From NCBI GenBank assembly GCA_054601695.1, contig BAAHQB010000226.1:186001-250000 (forward strand): a stretch of 64,000 bases of DNA, written 5' to 3'. Shown here in pieces: positions 1 through 64,000 of the stretch. The stretch comes from Amorphochlora amoebiformis. Its lineage: Eukaryota; Cercozoa; Chlorarachniophyceae. The position numbers and the translations under genes are program-made. How positions within the stretch are numbered: the stretch's first letter is position 1; each line of letters starts with the position of its first letter. Below the pieces are notes generated by a model. The model ran no database searches and was not told where the DNA came from. It worked only from the letters and a program-made list of their open reading frames with translations.

Positions 1-380
1 CTTGTAGTCAACTCCTGAACCCCCCGGAACCACCGAAAAAAAATCAATCTTTGGGAAAATCATTCATTTCGACCCTTCATTTCTTCCCGGCCGAAAATTT
101 ACGTATTCTCGGAAATCTTAAACTTACCGTCAGCTTTAGCAGCCCGTTGGTTAGCGAGGATCGAAGACATTCCTCCGAAAACTACTCCTTTGAGCGCGGA
201 ACGACGGTTGAAAATCGGACGGAGGCCAGAAGGAGATTCTTGCGCCCGGCACGCAACCGGAACACGACGGACCGCGACCATCCCTTGAGACACCACAGGG
301 TCCGGGACGTTGCGGACAGAGACCAAGACAACGAGCGCGAAAATTACAAGCGAAACGAAGACGAGCGGCTTTGTTGGCAT
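1..380 (-). CDS. Thylakoid-lumen-targeted protein, 5' end only (partial)
   Basis: Minus-strand exon 1 runs 380..128 (ATG at 380) and ends at a consensus donor, gtaagt at 127..122. The intron is 127..15, with acceptor ttcag and exon 2 from 14 to the window edge; the phase joins correctly and gives DGVDYK. The 85 visible residues contain a hydrophobic signal-peptide-like core (about residues 5-24, VFVSLVIFALVVLV), a basic region, then RRSALKG followed by a short hydrophobic stretch and an AAKA end. That last part is the usual form of a twin-arginine thylakoid-lumen signal. A signal peptide plus transit plus Tat signal is expected in algae with secondary plastids. The mature protein lies outside the window, so its function is unknown; the targeting call is inference from the leader. 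Confidence 0.7.
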
Positions 381-747
381 GGCTTCGATGCGTGGGATAT
401 CTAACGAAAGATGCGAGGATGTCCAGGGGTTTGTCCCGGGGTTGTCCGGTCGCATTTCGGTAGGGTACCTATCACGTTAAATGTCCCGGGGCTGTCCCAA
501 TATGTGAACAAAAGTCACCGTCTGTCCCGGGGTTGTCCGGACATTGTGACCTATCGAGAAGTCACTCTTTGTCAACTCGCGGTTCGACGTTATCGGTTGA
601 GGATTGATCAGACTTCCTGATCGCTCGAATAGGGGCCCACGTCGCGGGGAGCATTTGAGGAAGCCCTTCGCTGCGATCGAATCAGAAGAATCTGACAGTG
701 CTTTGAGAGAATTCCGAGAGAATTCTGAGAAAACACTTGTTCAAAAC
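381..747. promoter_or_regulatory. Divergent intergenic region with tgtcccggg repeats
   Basis: This 367-bp gap separates the first ATGs of two divergent genes, so it probably holds both promoters. At 430-540 it carries repeated tgtcccggggttgtccgg-like words spaced about 40-65 bp apart. A related word (atgtcccgggatt) occurs twice at 45348-45390 in another intergenic region. No TATA box could be assigned with confidence. The frame of the plus-strand first exon is open back to about 601, so that exon may begin further upstream. Confidence 0.4.
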
Positions 748-7886
<7,139 letters not shown>

Positions 7887-8145
7887 GTAAAAAACAAACC
7901 TTAGTCATGCACATCTTGCAAAAAAATTAGTTCTTCATATATCGCGCTCATCTTGCAAAAACTTAGTGCTTCATATCTCGCGCTCATCTTTGCAAAAACT
8001 TAGTGCTTCATATCTCGCGCTCTCCCTCTCTAATTCTCTCTCTCTCTTTTTTCTCTCTCTATAATCTCTATCTCTATCTGTCTATCAATCGATGTTGTAT
8101 ATTTATGCTCTATCTATGTATCTATCCATGTTGTATATTTATGCA

Positions 8146-8203
<58 letters not shown>

Positions 8204-8334
8204 GGTGTGTGTGTGTATGTATACACATGTACGTTGTATACACATATTTTCATATATATATATATATATTTATATATATTTATATATATATATGTGTGTG
8301 TGTGTATATATACATACCAACTTTCTACATATAG

Positions 8335-8406
<72 letters not shown>

Positions 8407-8757
8407 ATTACCATAGCAGCCTCAAGGATGTTTTATGTTGGACTCCGAGCATAAGATATGATTAAAGGGTTTGAATTTACCACTAACACTGCAACAGTCA
8501 AGTGAAGTACGTCGGACTAGTCGAAGTGTACATCTACAGCATGCGCAGAGTATTACAAAAGCTCTAACGACTAAAATGCAGATATCTATAGAATAATCGA
8601 CATAATCTAGATAATACTCAAGTGAGTATCTCTTCTACTAGTATTATCTAGTATATATACTAACGGTTATATCTAGTATATATCTATAAGAATAATGATA
8701 CATGTATGTATATGTGTATGTATATATATGTGTGTGTGTATATATATATATATGTAC

Positions 8758-8795
<38 letters not shown>

Positions 8796-8925
8796 ATACT
8801 AGATATATATATATTATATATATATATATATGTATGTATACATATATATATAATCATGATATATATATATATACTCTTGATATACTAGTACTAGTGCTAG
8901 TATATCATGATATACATCCTAGACA

Positions 8926-8968
<43 letters not shown>

Positions 8969-9019
8969 ATATCTAGAATATATATATATATATAATATTA
9001 TATATATATATATATCTAG

Positions 9020-9065
<46 letters not shown>

Positions 9066-9236
9066 AGATATGTGTGTATGCATATCATGATGTATAGTCT
9101 AGATAGTAGATGTATATATTTACTGTACTAAGTTATACATACGCCTCCAATATATATATACATTTATAGCGGTATGTATGTCTAGTATGTATACATATGT
9201 CATATTAGTATGTATATCATAGTATATATACATACA

Positions 9237-9277
<41 letters not shown>

Positions 9278-9330
9278 CAATATTATATTATATATGCATA
9301 ATTTTTACGGTATATCTAGTATATCTAAAT
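7887..9330. repeat. Intergenic region: 47-bp tandem repeats, CT tract, CTAG-rich AT DNA
   Basis: At 7905-8020 there are three copies of catcttgcaaaaacttagtgcttcatatctcgcgct-like units (about 47 bp), then a short CT tract and (TA)n/(GT)n. From about 8580 to 9330 the sequence is dominated by palindromic CTAG words (tctagat, actagt, tctagata) embedded in TA repeats. No exon or RNA gene was supportable. Confidence 0.55.
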
Positions 9331-9892
9331 ATGGTTACCGGGTATATTGTTGCAAACATACAACGTATTAGATATTTACGTAATAATAAACAGAAAAATC
9401 TAGAAATCTATAAAATCAGCGCTTTTAAACCGACAAAAACTGCCATAGATCCAATGGTTCACCCGTCAGTCATCACAAATCAAGATGTCACGCACACTTG
9501 TCACGATCTGCCCGTTGTGACCAGCCCTGTAGTCACGCTCTTCTGGATGTTAGGACCTTTCATCTTTCATCTCTCATCCGAATTTTTAATAATCATTTAT
9601 AGCAGTTTCTTTTGAGTATCAAGACCGTTTCATTTCAAACGCGTTCTCATTTTCATTACGAAACCGCCCAAAGTTTGCTTCTTTGTGTCGCATCTTAGGC
9701 AATTCTACCCGAAGGTATTTTACATCAGCCGAATAATTAATCGGAAAAAAACTAATTAGCGAAATATTTGTCGTCTTCGGCCCACCGCCAAACCGAGAGC
9801 CAACACCAGCGGCACGCCTCCGGGTTTGTTGAGCCGTTGTGCCGCGCAGAGGGTAGTTGTGCCGCCGCGCGCAAGCACTGGCTCGGAGCATA
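9331..9892. other. Non-repetitive upstream region of zinc-finger gene
   Basis: About 560 bp of unique sequence without TA arrays. A 94-codon plus-strand frame at 9331-9615 has no family resemblance and no splice context and is taken as chance. The stretch probably holds the promoter and 5' UTR of the gene starting at 9893. Confidence 0.4.
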
Positions 9893-11356
9893 ATGGACGG
9901 AGATTGTGTGCGTTCCTGCCCAAATCTTGGAGACCTAGACGGCAGAGGGGGGCCCCGCAGGAGAGAGTATCGAGAGGGTGATTCCTCATCGACCATGGAG
10001 AGCTTTGCTTCGATGTACGTCCGTTGTTTTTCGTTTTCATGCTTCTTAAAATCGCTTCTCTAATGCAACTCTGTGGAATTTCCTTTCAGATGGAACGACC
10101 AAGACATCCCTGCCGAGTTGACGGGGCTATTTCCCGATGTATCTCACAGCTTCTCGAGTTTTCCGACCAAATTCATTGTTCCCCCCCCTCCTTCCCCAAT
10201 CACGAAGACCCATGTGACACCACAGCCATCTTTCAAAAATTTCCGGACTTCCCCTTTCCAACCTCCCCCAAATACTCCGATAGCCAAGTTTCGAGGCCGG
10301 AAAACGAATCTAAAGATAATATCCGGTTCCGACAGCTTTCTCCCTATGCCGAAGGAAGAAAAGGAAGAAGGCCTATTTGGTCCCTACCTCGACTCCGAGC
10401 CTGATTCCCCTCTCTCAGCAACCCTAATGAATGGGGTGGACAATATGGGACTGGAGCAGAGACAACGGACCAACATGGATGAGGCAGAGAAGGGGCTAAG
10501 TTCGGTCTTCACATTCGATGTTCTAGACGTCAAGAGATCCCCTCAGTCGAGCAGGACACTGCCAACCCCCACTAGCGTGTCTGACAGCTTCTTGAATATC
10601 AAGATTCGTCGGCGCGCGGTGTCTGCTGAGGTGAAGTCCTCGAATTCGAAGTATATGGAAGATCCGAGCCGTCAGCGGATGGCCGAACTCTGGCGTGGAG
10701 GAAGAGGCAAGCTCTCCCGGAAATACAGGGTGCCGGAAAGGTCAGAGCGGTCGGAGAGGTCGACAAGCCGGGAGAGCGGAAGCGAGAACGAGGAGCTTTC
10801 GCTGCGCAGGACCCCCTCGCCAAAGCGGAAGGTGTCCCCGGTTCTCCACCTCCGGAAGTCGGGGGTTCCCAAGGTCCTTCGTCGGTCTCCTCCGCGCCAG
10901 TCGACTCACCCCAAGTCCAAGTCGCTAGTTCAGATCTCGGCTTCTTGTCGGCATCCTGCGGGAGGGGGAAACCACCGTTCACAGTCTGAGTCAAATATTA
11001 GTTCTTTCGTGTCTATGTCATTGGGTGCACTTCCGCAGCAGAATAAGCCGGGATCGACGCCACCTGCTCAGCCGGTATGTAAATTTATCTACGATAGTGT
11101 ACAGCTTTCTGATGATGTTTCGTCCCAAGGTGAAACCATCTACTGAACGTGATGGGGACGCGACGGTAGAAGCTAATCAAAATAGCGAGGGTGAGATGAA
11201 GCGGTCGAAGGATGGGGTTGTGCTGGGGACAGGTAGTGCAAAAGATACGGGATTTATTGCCCAAACTGGAGTGATTAGAAGCAAGGTACATATTTCTCGA
11301 TTTCTCATGTAATATATGATAAAACCCAGGACATACTTGTGGGTTTAAATGTGGTT

Positions 11357-11408
<52 letters not shown>

Positions 11409-11475
11409 ATACATGTATATTTATACATACACACATATTATATGTGTGTGTGTTTACGTATATGTGGTTTTATAT

Positions 11476-11564
<89 letters not shown>

Positions 11565-11783
11565 GTTATTCGAATGTGTAACTGTGTTACAGCCCTACGC
11601 AAATACACTCGAAGGAATGTTTGTATGTTTAATAATGTACAAAAAATACGAACGAGTAACTATGTTACAGCCTACGCGAATACATCTGTAGGAACATGTG
11701 CGATATTGTAGATATTTTCTTAGATACGAAAATACACATATTTTCATAAGTATATAGTATGTACGCTATATATCATGTAATAC

Positions 11784-11815
<32 letters not shown>

Positions 11816-12092
11816 ATAAATATATATGTATATATAAAGATATATGTATATGTAATATTTCCTCCAGAGTAAACGCCGCGGGAAATCCGCGAGATCCCCC
11901 AGGCAGTTTAAGTGTCTCTACTGCCACAAGATCTGCTCTCAACGTAGTAATATCATCGCGCACGTTCGGATCCACACAGGCGAAAAGCCGTTTGTGTGCC
12001 GAATTTGTTCGAAGGCCTTCGCACAGAAGAGCAATTTGAAGCGTCACCTCCGTGTCCATGGGGTGGATTACGACAGCCTCTACGATAAATAG
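9893..12092 (+). CDS. C2H2 zinc-finger protein, two C-terminal fingers, 4 exons
   Basis: Exons: 9893-10014 (an in-frame ATG at 9995 is an alternative start), 10090-11074, 11130-11285, 11868-12092 (TAG). The introns are 75, 55 and 582 nt with GT-AG borders and matching phases; only the last contains (TA)n. The product is 495 aa (461 from the second ATG). The first 420 residues are Ser/Pro/Arg-rich and probably disordered, with SP motifs ([12 protein letters not shown]) and an RSERSERS stretch. The C-terminus has two classical C2H2 fingers (C-x2-C-x12-H-x3-H) at about residues 437-457 and 465-485, joined by a TGEKPF linker, followed by a short acidic tail. It is likely a nuclear DNA-binding regulator with unknown targets. 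The compact introns contrast with every neighbouring gene. Confidence 0.87.
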
Positions 12093-12230
12093 GAATAGTG
12101 TTAAGGTGATTTAGATTGGGGTGTGTTTAATTTGCGTATAGACGTAATTTTTATACATATATAGAAATAGTAATAATATATATATATATATATATATGCA
12201 CATATTTATATACATATATATATATATATG

Positions 12231-12310
<80 letters not shown>

Positions 12311-12315
12311 TATAG

Positions 12316-12359
<44 letters not shown>

Positions 12360-12394
12360 ATATTATATATAATATAAATATATGTGTATATATA

Positions 12395-12463
<69 letters not shown>

Positions 12464-12476
12464 GAAACATATTATG

Positions 12477-12539
<63 letters not shown>

Positions 12540-12731
12540 GTATTTATACATACATATATATATATATATATATAATATAAATTATATAATACTTATGTAT
12601 ACATAATAAAGAGGAGGATGCAACATTGTATATAATACAATTAATGCAACATATAATATATATATATATATATATATAATATATGTTGTGTGTGTATATA
12701 TATAATATATAATATAATATAAAATATATAT

Positions 12732-12785
<54 letters not shown>

Positions 12786-12844
12786 TTATGTATACGTAAA
12801 GAGGAGGATGCAACTTTATATATAGCGCAATAAAATGCAACGTG

Positions 12845-12885
<41 letters not shown>

Positions 12886-12920
12886 TGTTATGTTTACGCT
12901 TATATATGTTCATACATATA

Positions 12921-12963
<43 letters not shown>

Positions 12964-13010
12964 CATATATTTATATGTGTAAATCAGATATCGATTCTAA
13001 CAACACAAGC
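12093..13010. repeat. (TA)n arrays with a duplicated 65-bp unit
   Basis: Downstream of the zinc-finger gene. Two copies of acttatgtatac(at/gt)aaagaggaggatgcaac...tgcaac(a/g)t lie at about 12590-12653 and 12783-12843, between (TA)n tracts. No exon is visible. Confidence 0.6.
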
Positions 13011-13254
13011 TGTCATGCCCGGAAAGGTTTTTCGATATAAATATTTACATACAACGCTACGGCTTGGACCCGTGGCATCTGGGCTCAAGAATTTTAGATC
13101 TCCACCCGAGTGAGTATCTAGAATACGCTAGCCACTCCGTCGCGACAAATCTTGAATGAGTTTCAAGTTGATTCCTTACATTCTACATATCTAGATATTG
13201 TCCAGATTGCGTACATCTGCAGGATATAACTAATATCTAGTGTATTTATACTAG

Positions 13255-13286
<32 letters not shown>

Positions 13287-13348
13287 ATATATGTATATAA
13301 TATATGTATATTATATAATATATATCATAGTTTAATATATATATATAA

Positions 13349-13390
<42 letters not shown>

Positions 13391-13568
13391 TAGATATATA
13401 TATGTGCGTATCCTAGGTATCTATAAACTAGTATCTAGAGTATATATATATATATATATATATATCTAGATATATCTAGTATATATATATATATATATAT
13501 AATATATGACCTAGCTAGATGAATATATATATATACCTAGATACTAGGTGTATATACAGATATATACC

Positions 13569-13643
<75 letters not shown>

Positions 13644-13759
13644 ATATATATATATATATATATATCAGATATATCTAGATATATATATCGTTATATATAT
13701 ATATATATATACTAAATATATCTATGTATATATATATATATATACTCTACTAGTCTAGA

Positions 13760-13797
<38 letters not shown>

Positions 13798-13819
13798 CTA
13801 GAATCTAGATACGATGTAC

Positions 13820-13850
<31 letters not shown>

Positions 13851-14110
13851 CATATATATCTAGTATATATATATATATTTATATATACTAGGATTCATTC
13901 GTAGAAGATACGTACTAGCTCCACGTACATGTAGTCCGTAGCTGATGTGATGTTCGCTGATGTACTACTAGACTAGTCTGGGGAAACTATCAGGACGTCT
14001 CTACACTATCTATGTAGAGATATAGTATCTAAGTATGAGAGTTTTTCTAAAATTCTGCGTACTATCTAGACTATAATTAATACTATATAGTATATCTAGT
14101 ATATATACAC
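13011..14110. repeat. CTAG-rich AT region
   Basis: After about 160 bp of mixed sequence (13011-13175), the DNA becomes (TA)n densely seeded with CTAG palindromes (tctagatatatctagt, actagtctagatac), as at 8.6-9.3 kb and 63.4-63.9 kb. The same base composition in three intergenic regions suggests one repeat class. Confidence 0.5.
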
Positions 14111-14815
14111 CTAATATATACACGTGTGTAGATTTCCTTTCAAAATTCTAGAACAAGTATATATAACACACAACTAGTACCAGCTACAAAAACTTACTCT
14201 AGTTACCACTAGTACTACTAGTCTAGTACTAGACTAACATGTCACTATACTTAGTCTATACCGTCTCAGTGGGAATCCCGGGGGTCAATGATTATTCGAG
14301 GGCCAATAACTATTCGAATAGTATATACGTTGTACATACGTATATGATTGGTATATGATCAACAAGCTTTTAAAATACTAGACGCTAGCTAGATTTCCTT
14401 CGCGCCATTGTGTCTCGGTCAAGTTTCTAGAGTTTCGTAAACCTCTGAAACCTTTGGCTGAAAAGTTCAGTTTCGTTTGTTGGGTAGATATGTGTATGCT
14501 GGAAAGCGTGATGTATGCATAAAAAATTAAATATCTATATAATGCTATCTGTATAATATAGCTATACTGAGATATATATGTATATTTAGTATATATGTAG
14601 GCGAATATAAATATATTTTGTTATATGTGGTGATAGTTATAATACATACATATATATGTTCATATAATAAATGTATGCATATAATATACATACATATAAC
14701 ATCGCACTGTCTGTATTTACAGTATTTGTCATACGCATAGTATTGTAAATATATATATATATATATATACTATATATATATATGTATATATTATGTTAGA
14801 ATATATATATTAGAA

Positions 14816-14875
<60 letters not shown>

Positions 14876-14930
14876 TATATATGTATATATATATATATAA
14901 ATATATGTATTATATATATAATATTATATG

Positions 14931-14974
<44 letters not shown>

Positions 14975-14990
14975 ATGTATGTATGTATGT
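14111..14990. other. Unique AT-rich intergenic DNA
   Basis: From 14111 to 14520 the sequence is mostly non-repetitive (for example gtctcagtgggaatcccggggg, 14262-14284) with no convincing open frame or splice context. From 14520 it returns to AT-rich and (TA)n sequence. I see no gene here. Confidence 0.3.
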
Positions 14991-15009
14991 ATATAGTATA
15001 CTTTTAAAG

Positions 15010-15072
15010 GTTTATAACGTCCTCCATCGACATGACCCGTCGTCCATGTCTACCATCGATCGACTATATATA
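15010..15072 (+). CDS. Exon-like fragment with a [10 protein letters not shown] motif
   Basis: Behind an AG (aaag at 15006-15009) the frame reads [19 protein letters not shown]. This resembles a C-terminal module seen in many protist proteins: an aromatic residue, KHDP or KYNP, then VD.LL.KY.G.E. The frame then runs into (TA)n with no GT donor, so the piece is either truncated, an echo of an exon outside the window, or mis-assembled. It is linked tentatively with the fragment at 15994-16042. Confidence 0.35.
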
Positions 15073-15133
15073 TATATTAATATAATATAATATATATATA
15101 TATATATTAATATAATATAATATATATATGGAG

Positions 15134-15164
<31 letters not shown>

Positions 15165-15231
15165 CATGTCCATATATATATATATTTGTGTGTGTGTATG
15201 TGTATGTATATATAATTACATATCAATATAT

Positions 15232-15273
<42 letters not shown>

Positions 15274-15342
15274 TTACACACACTCAAGCATGTATATATA
15301 TATGTATAAATAATATGTATGTAATTATAGAAATCTTTATGT

Positions 15343-15390
<48 letters not shown>

Positions 15391-15479
15391 ATGCATATAT
15401 ACATAGGAATATATGTATATATATATATACATATGAATATATATATATATATCTATATACATATACACATAAATATATG

Positions 15480-15517
<38 letters not shown>

Positions 15518-15622
15518 TATATGTATATACATATTGATATCTATATATTCATACAAGGCAAGCATATAACTAGCATGAGAGGACACAGCTTAAAGATCAT
15601 ATACGTATATACATATGTTTGA

Positions 15623-15658
<36 letters not shown>

Positions 15659-15683
15659 GTATATATGTATATATATGTGTGTA

Positions 15684-15730
<47 letters not shown>

Positions 15731-15732
15731 CG

Positions 15733-15990
15733 TATCGAACATCGTCATACGTACACTACAAGCCGCTGGAGATCGCCAGAGATTCCAGAGATTCCTGGAA
15801 ATCGTCTCATCCGGTACTACCGGATGGTATTAGGTGATTCGATTATCTCCGGTCGTAACGGGCCTTCAAGGAGGCGTCGAAAACGTGACGTCACGCCATG
15901 TCACACGGTGTGATTCGATTATCTCCGGTCGTAACGGGCCTTCAAGGAGGCGTCGAAAACGTGACGTCACGGCATGTCACACGGTCAACC
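15733..15990 (-). repeat. SINE-like element copy with internal 76-bp duplication
   Basis: The sequence cgtatcgaacatcgtcatacgtac...ggagatcgccag...gtgacgtcacgccatgtcac is related to 28319-28668 in the same orientation. It contains two tandem 76-bp copies (from 15834 and 15910) of gattcgattatctccggtcg...gacgtcacgccatgtcacacgg. Related copies in opposite orientation lie at 32437 and 34906. Confidence 0.6.
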
Positions 15991-15993
15991 TAG

Positions 15994-16042
15994 AGAAACT
16001 AACTTGGAAGCTAATTTAACCCTTTTGGACAAGTATAAGTGA
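15994..16042 (+). CDS. Putative terminal exon ending in LTLLDKYK
   Basis: After cctag (15993) a frame starting at codon position 3 reads [15 protein letters not shown] and stops at TGA (16040). The L..E..L.LLDKYK spacing matches the end of the protist C-terminal module suspected at 15010, so the two may belong to one plus-strand gene whose other exons are not recognised. It lies directly beside a SINE-like element, so a chance frame is possible. Confidence 0.35.
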
Positions 16043-16113
16043 TATATGTTGATTATACTTGCGAGGGACTTTAACTGGGAATGTATCTATATGTATGTGG
16101 CTTCTTTTGACTA

Positions 16114-16152
<39 letters not shown>

Positions 16153-16210
16153 TTTTGCATATGTGGTATATACATGTATGTATGTATATGTATATATATA
16201 TATAATATAC

Positions 16211-16251
<41 letters not shown>

Positions 16252-16351
16252 ACCTTAACTGGCGATGAAATTGATTTCGTTCCACTTCTACGTATATCAT
16301 ATATATCATTTGCATACACATTTTTATATTATATATATATATACATACATA

Positions 16352-16415
<64 letters not shown>

Positions 16416-16451
16416 TGCATATGTATATTTGTATATATACATACATATCTC

Positions 16452-16493
<42 letters not shown>

Positions 16494-16545
16494 TTGAATT
16501 TCTACATCCTGAGTATCCCCTTATTCATTCGTTGGCGGAAATTAC

Positions 16546-31522
<14,977 letters not shown>

Positions 31523-31789
31523 GATAAATTGGAGCCGCTTTATTAACAAGTTTTTCTTTGCCGAATAAGGATATTTAATATCTCGCGTATCGCAATGGCC
31601 GACTGGAAAGTCCGTATATTCAATATTTTTATGTACTATATCGTATGAACGATATGTATATATCTATATTTATATATTAAATATCTAATATCAATATACA
31701 AATATCAGACACTTTCAAATTTATTAAGGAACATATCCATTTTTAATATCTGGATTCCGAAGATTCCGACTTAAGTCACACGACACCAA
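31523..31789. promoter_or_regulatory. Compact bidirectional promoter region
   Basis: These 267 bp separate the ATG of the ankyrin gene (minus, 31522) from the ATG of the aminotransferase gene (plus, 31790). The sequence has no microsatellite longer than a few units and contains AT-rich words such as atatttaatatct and tatatattaaatatctaatatc. No specific factor site can be assigned. Confidence 0.5.
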
Positions 31790-45008
<13,219 letters not shown>

Positions 45009-45471
45009 CAAAACTGACTTTCAAAGCATCTTCAAGACAGATTAAGAAAGCTTCCCCATCATGAAACATATAACTGCGGCTTCGCTGGCTTTAGCTCATC
45101 TTTAACTAGCTTATGAAGTCATCCAATCATGAAAACATACTCAGCTAGTACTTAGGACTTGACTCACCAATATGCTCTTTAGACTTTCAAAGCATTTTTA
45201 AGACGTGAAAAATACCTAAAATACCCTATATCGATATCTAGTAAATACACAGACTAATAAACGCTTAAAAGTACACGGTACATGATTTAGATACTAGCCT
45301 ACGAGCACATGTATTACATGACTACTAGTTACCGTATTAATTTCCCATGTCCCGGGATTGTCTCACCCATGTCCCGGGATTATCTCACCTCGAGTCATAG
45401 TCAGGCTAGTGTCTAGTATGTTCAATGCTAGTGATGTAAGGTATATACTAATGTATATCTGGTACATATAT

Positions 45472-45521
<50 letters not shown>

Positions 45522-45583
45522 CATAATATATAATCTAGATAATATATATAATTATATATTTCTCTATATATATATAAGTATAT

Positions 45584-45641
<58 letters not shown>

Positions 45642-46278
45642 TAGTCAAAGAGATCAGCTAAGATAGAAGGTCTGAACTTTGAAGGTCTTGGTCAAATTAA
45701 GGTAGCTAGTAATAGACACTACTTGATCTATGTACTTTAGATCTTGGTGGAGTTCGAGTAGCGATTTTTTATTTTACTAGCCTAGTAAATTGTCGGAAAT
45801 AAGGCTTAAGTGTGACGTACTAGAAAATCTACAATTGTACTCCCTTCTGACTCTTTTTTCTAATTTTTTTAATTTTTTGGGGGAGAAACGGATCGAGATC
45901 TATGTGGGATAGCTCACGGGTAACTTAAAAGGGGGGGGGGGAGTTGTGGGAGGAGCTGGGAATCGCGGGCACTTCTCTGGTTTGTTTAACAATCTAACGA
46001 TTAGAGGTCAAAAGTATCACTATTAAGGTATCTGAAGATATATCATATATCTAATATCAAATATTGATAAATAGATAAGGAAAATAGATATCCGATCATA
46101 TCCCTCAAGAATAAAAGATAAATATCTTTTCGCCCCGATATCCCCTCCGAAAAATAAAACCAATTATAAACAATTTCCCGCTCGGACGCAAAAACGCCAC
46201 CCGCGAAACACTTCTTCGCCGCCCCACCCCCCCCCCCTTCCCTTTCCATCCTCAATTCTACTCCCACTACGGAAAATA
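45009..46278. other. Intergenic region between aminotransferase and SET genes
   Basis: Mostly unique. Near 45160-45215 words from the terminal exon and 3' flank recur (actcaccaatatgctctttag, tttcaaagcattttt). Two atgtcccgggatt words lie at 45348-45390. A (TA)n block is at 45470-45635. G- and C-homopolymers (45930, 46225) precede the SET gene start. No gene seen. Confidence 0.4.
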
Positions 46279-62668
<16,390 letters not shown>

Positions 62669-62706
62669 AATTTGGCCTCTCCTGACACCCATATGGCATA
62701 TCTTAA

Positions 62707-62745
<39 letters not shown>

Positions 62746-62750
62746 TATAT

Positions 62751-62799
<49 letters not shown>

Positions 62800-62815
62800 C
62801 TAGTTGCACATCATA

Positions 62816-62883
<68 letters not shown>

Positions 62884-63707
62884 ACTATATTAAAATCATA
62901 CATATTATATATATATATATATATCTTCTTTTTCTCTGTTTATTTTGAATTTCTGTGTATATATAATTCACATAGTATATACAATATCTATATATTAATA
63001 TATATGTGTATATATATATATATTTACATATATATAATATATATTATACATATATAATGGCATTGCCTTAGTGGCGATACAGGACACCATTAACAGGATC
63101 CTAAAATTCAGATATTGATATCTTTATATCGATGTTGTCTTATCTAGATATCGATGCGATATTATCTAGATATCGATGCTAAATTATCTGGATATCGATA
63201 TCCTCGTATATCCATGCTGAAATTACCGAGATATCGATGCTCTGATATGCAGGTATTGATAGCTTGATACCCAGACATTTGTCAGGCTTTCTGGTCATTG
63301 TGTCAGCTAGACTGTCGACTGCAACTTAAGCTTGTAATTAAGTAAGTAATGAATAATCAAAGTAAGTCAAATTTGATATCTATCTGGGACATGTATTTAG
63401 ATATATGTATATATATATATATAATATATATATCTATATATATATATGTATATATCTAGATATATATATATATATATATGTGTCATGTGTGTATGTGCTA
63501 GATGTGTATGTGCACACACAAACACACGCTAGTCATGTACAAAAGTATATATATATATATATCTAGATATATATATATATATATAAAATATATATATATA
63601 TATAATGTTATATATGTATATAAATATATGCCTGACAAATCCGCCCTAAACCACATTGTTTGGCATCACAGATCTAGGCTATCTACTAGATCTAGGCTAT
63701 ATATCTA

Positions 63708-63750
<43 letters not shown>

Positions 63751-64000
63751 ACTAGATATACTAGATATACTATGATATCAATATACTAGTATATACTCGA
63801 TATATACATATATACTAGATATATATACTAGATATAAGTATATATATATATATATATTTATACATATACATATAATATAAATTCTGGAATTATATAACCA
63901 TGGATATCCATAGTCTAGATAGTAGACAGAACCTAGCTGATGTAGACGGCGCTATTCAGTAACGCGCCAGTCGTCTAATTAATCAGTTTGAAATTTCACT
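62669..64000. repeat. 3' flank of SET gene: TA arrays, atatcgat repeats, CTAG-rich DNA
   Basis: 62710-63060 is (TA)n. At 63105-63260 tatctagatatcgatgc-type units repeat about five times at 25-35 bp. From about 63400 to 63900 the DNA is TA with frequent CTAG palindromes, as at 8.6-9.3 kb and 13.2-14.1 kb. The last 100 bp are unique. No gene seen. Confidence 0.5.

Noticed and set aside
13060-13160. tRNA gene on the minus strand (A-box-like gacggagtggc, B-box-like gggtccaagcc)
   Set aside because: No consistent acceptor, D and T stems could be formed. At most it is a tRNA-derived repeat.

Overview
The window is nuclear DNA of a eukaryote, probably a photosynthetic alga. The evidence is short spliced exons with GT-AG (and one GC-AG) borders, interstitial TTAGGG/CCCTAA arrays, huge (TA)n microsatellites, and at the left edge the first exon of a protein with a signal peptide, a basic stretch and a twin-arginine thylakoid-type signal. 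A bipartite leader of this kind suggests a secondary plastid. I do not name a species. Most long open frames in the window are translations of TA, CT/GA or CCCTAA repeats and are not genes. The real genes were found by reading the small non-repetitive islands between repeats as exons and testing reading phase from one island to the next.

Layout: (1) 380..1, minus: 5' end of a thylakoid-lumen-targeted protein. (2) 748..7886, plus: 11-exon PLAC8-domain protein, 268 aa. (3) 9893..12092, plus: 4-exon protein ending in two C2H2 zinc fingers, 495 aa. (4) About 15.0-16.04 kb, plus: two exon-like pieces of an unresolved gene. (5) 31522..16546, minus: ankyrin-repeat protein, 273-285 aa spread over 15 kb. 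(6) 31790..45008, plus: class IV (PLP) aminotransferase with a mitochondrial-type leader, about 336 aa, 17 exons, one of them broken. (7) 46279..62668, plus: SET-domain protein methyltransferase (Rubisco LSMT/SETD3 class), 28 exons, 494 aa. Genes 1/2 and 5/6 are head-to-head pairs. Between genes lie CTAG-rich AT DNA, tandem repeats and SINE-like elements. The genes do not form an evident pathway.

The most striking structure is what I call exon-edge echoes. Introns repeatedly contain partial copies of the neighbouring exon: the splice junction plus the adjacent exon end, broken off inside the exon and continued by TA or telomere-like filler. Acceptor-side echoes lie upstream of the intact exon and donor-side echoes lie downstream. 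About twenty exons in four genes show this, one with ten copies. The filler itself supplies splice signals: (TA)n gives gtatat donors and atatag acceptors, TTAGGG gives gttagg donors, CCCTAA gives ctaac branch-like sites and ccctag/cccag acceptors. This suggests that introns here are born or grow from microsatellite and telomere-like repeats, with exon ends copied into them.
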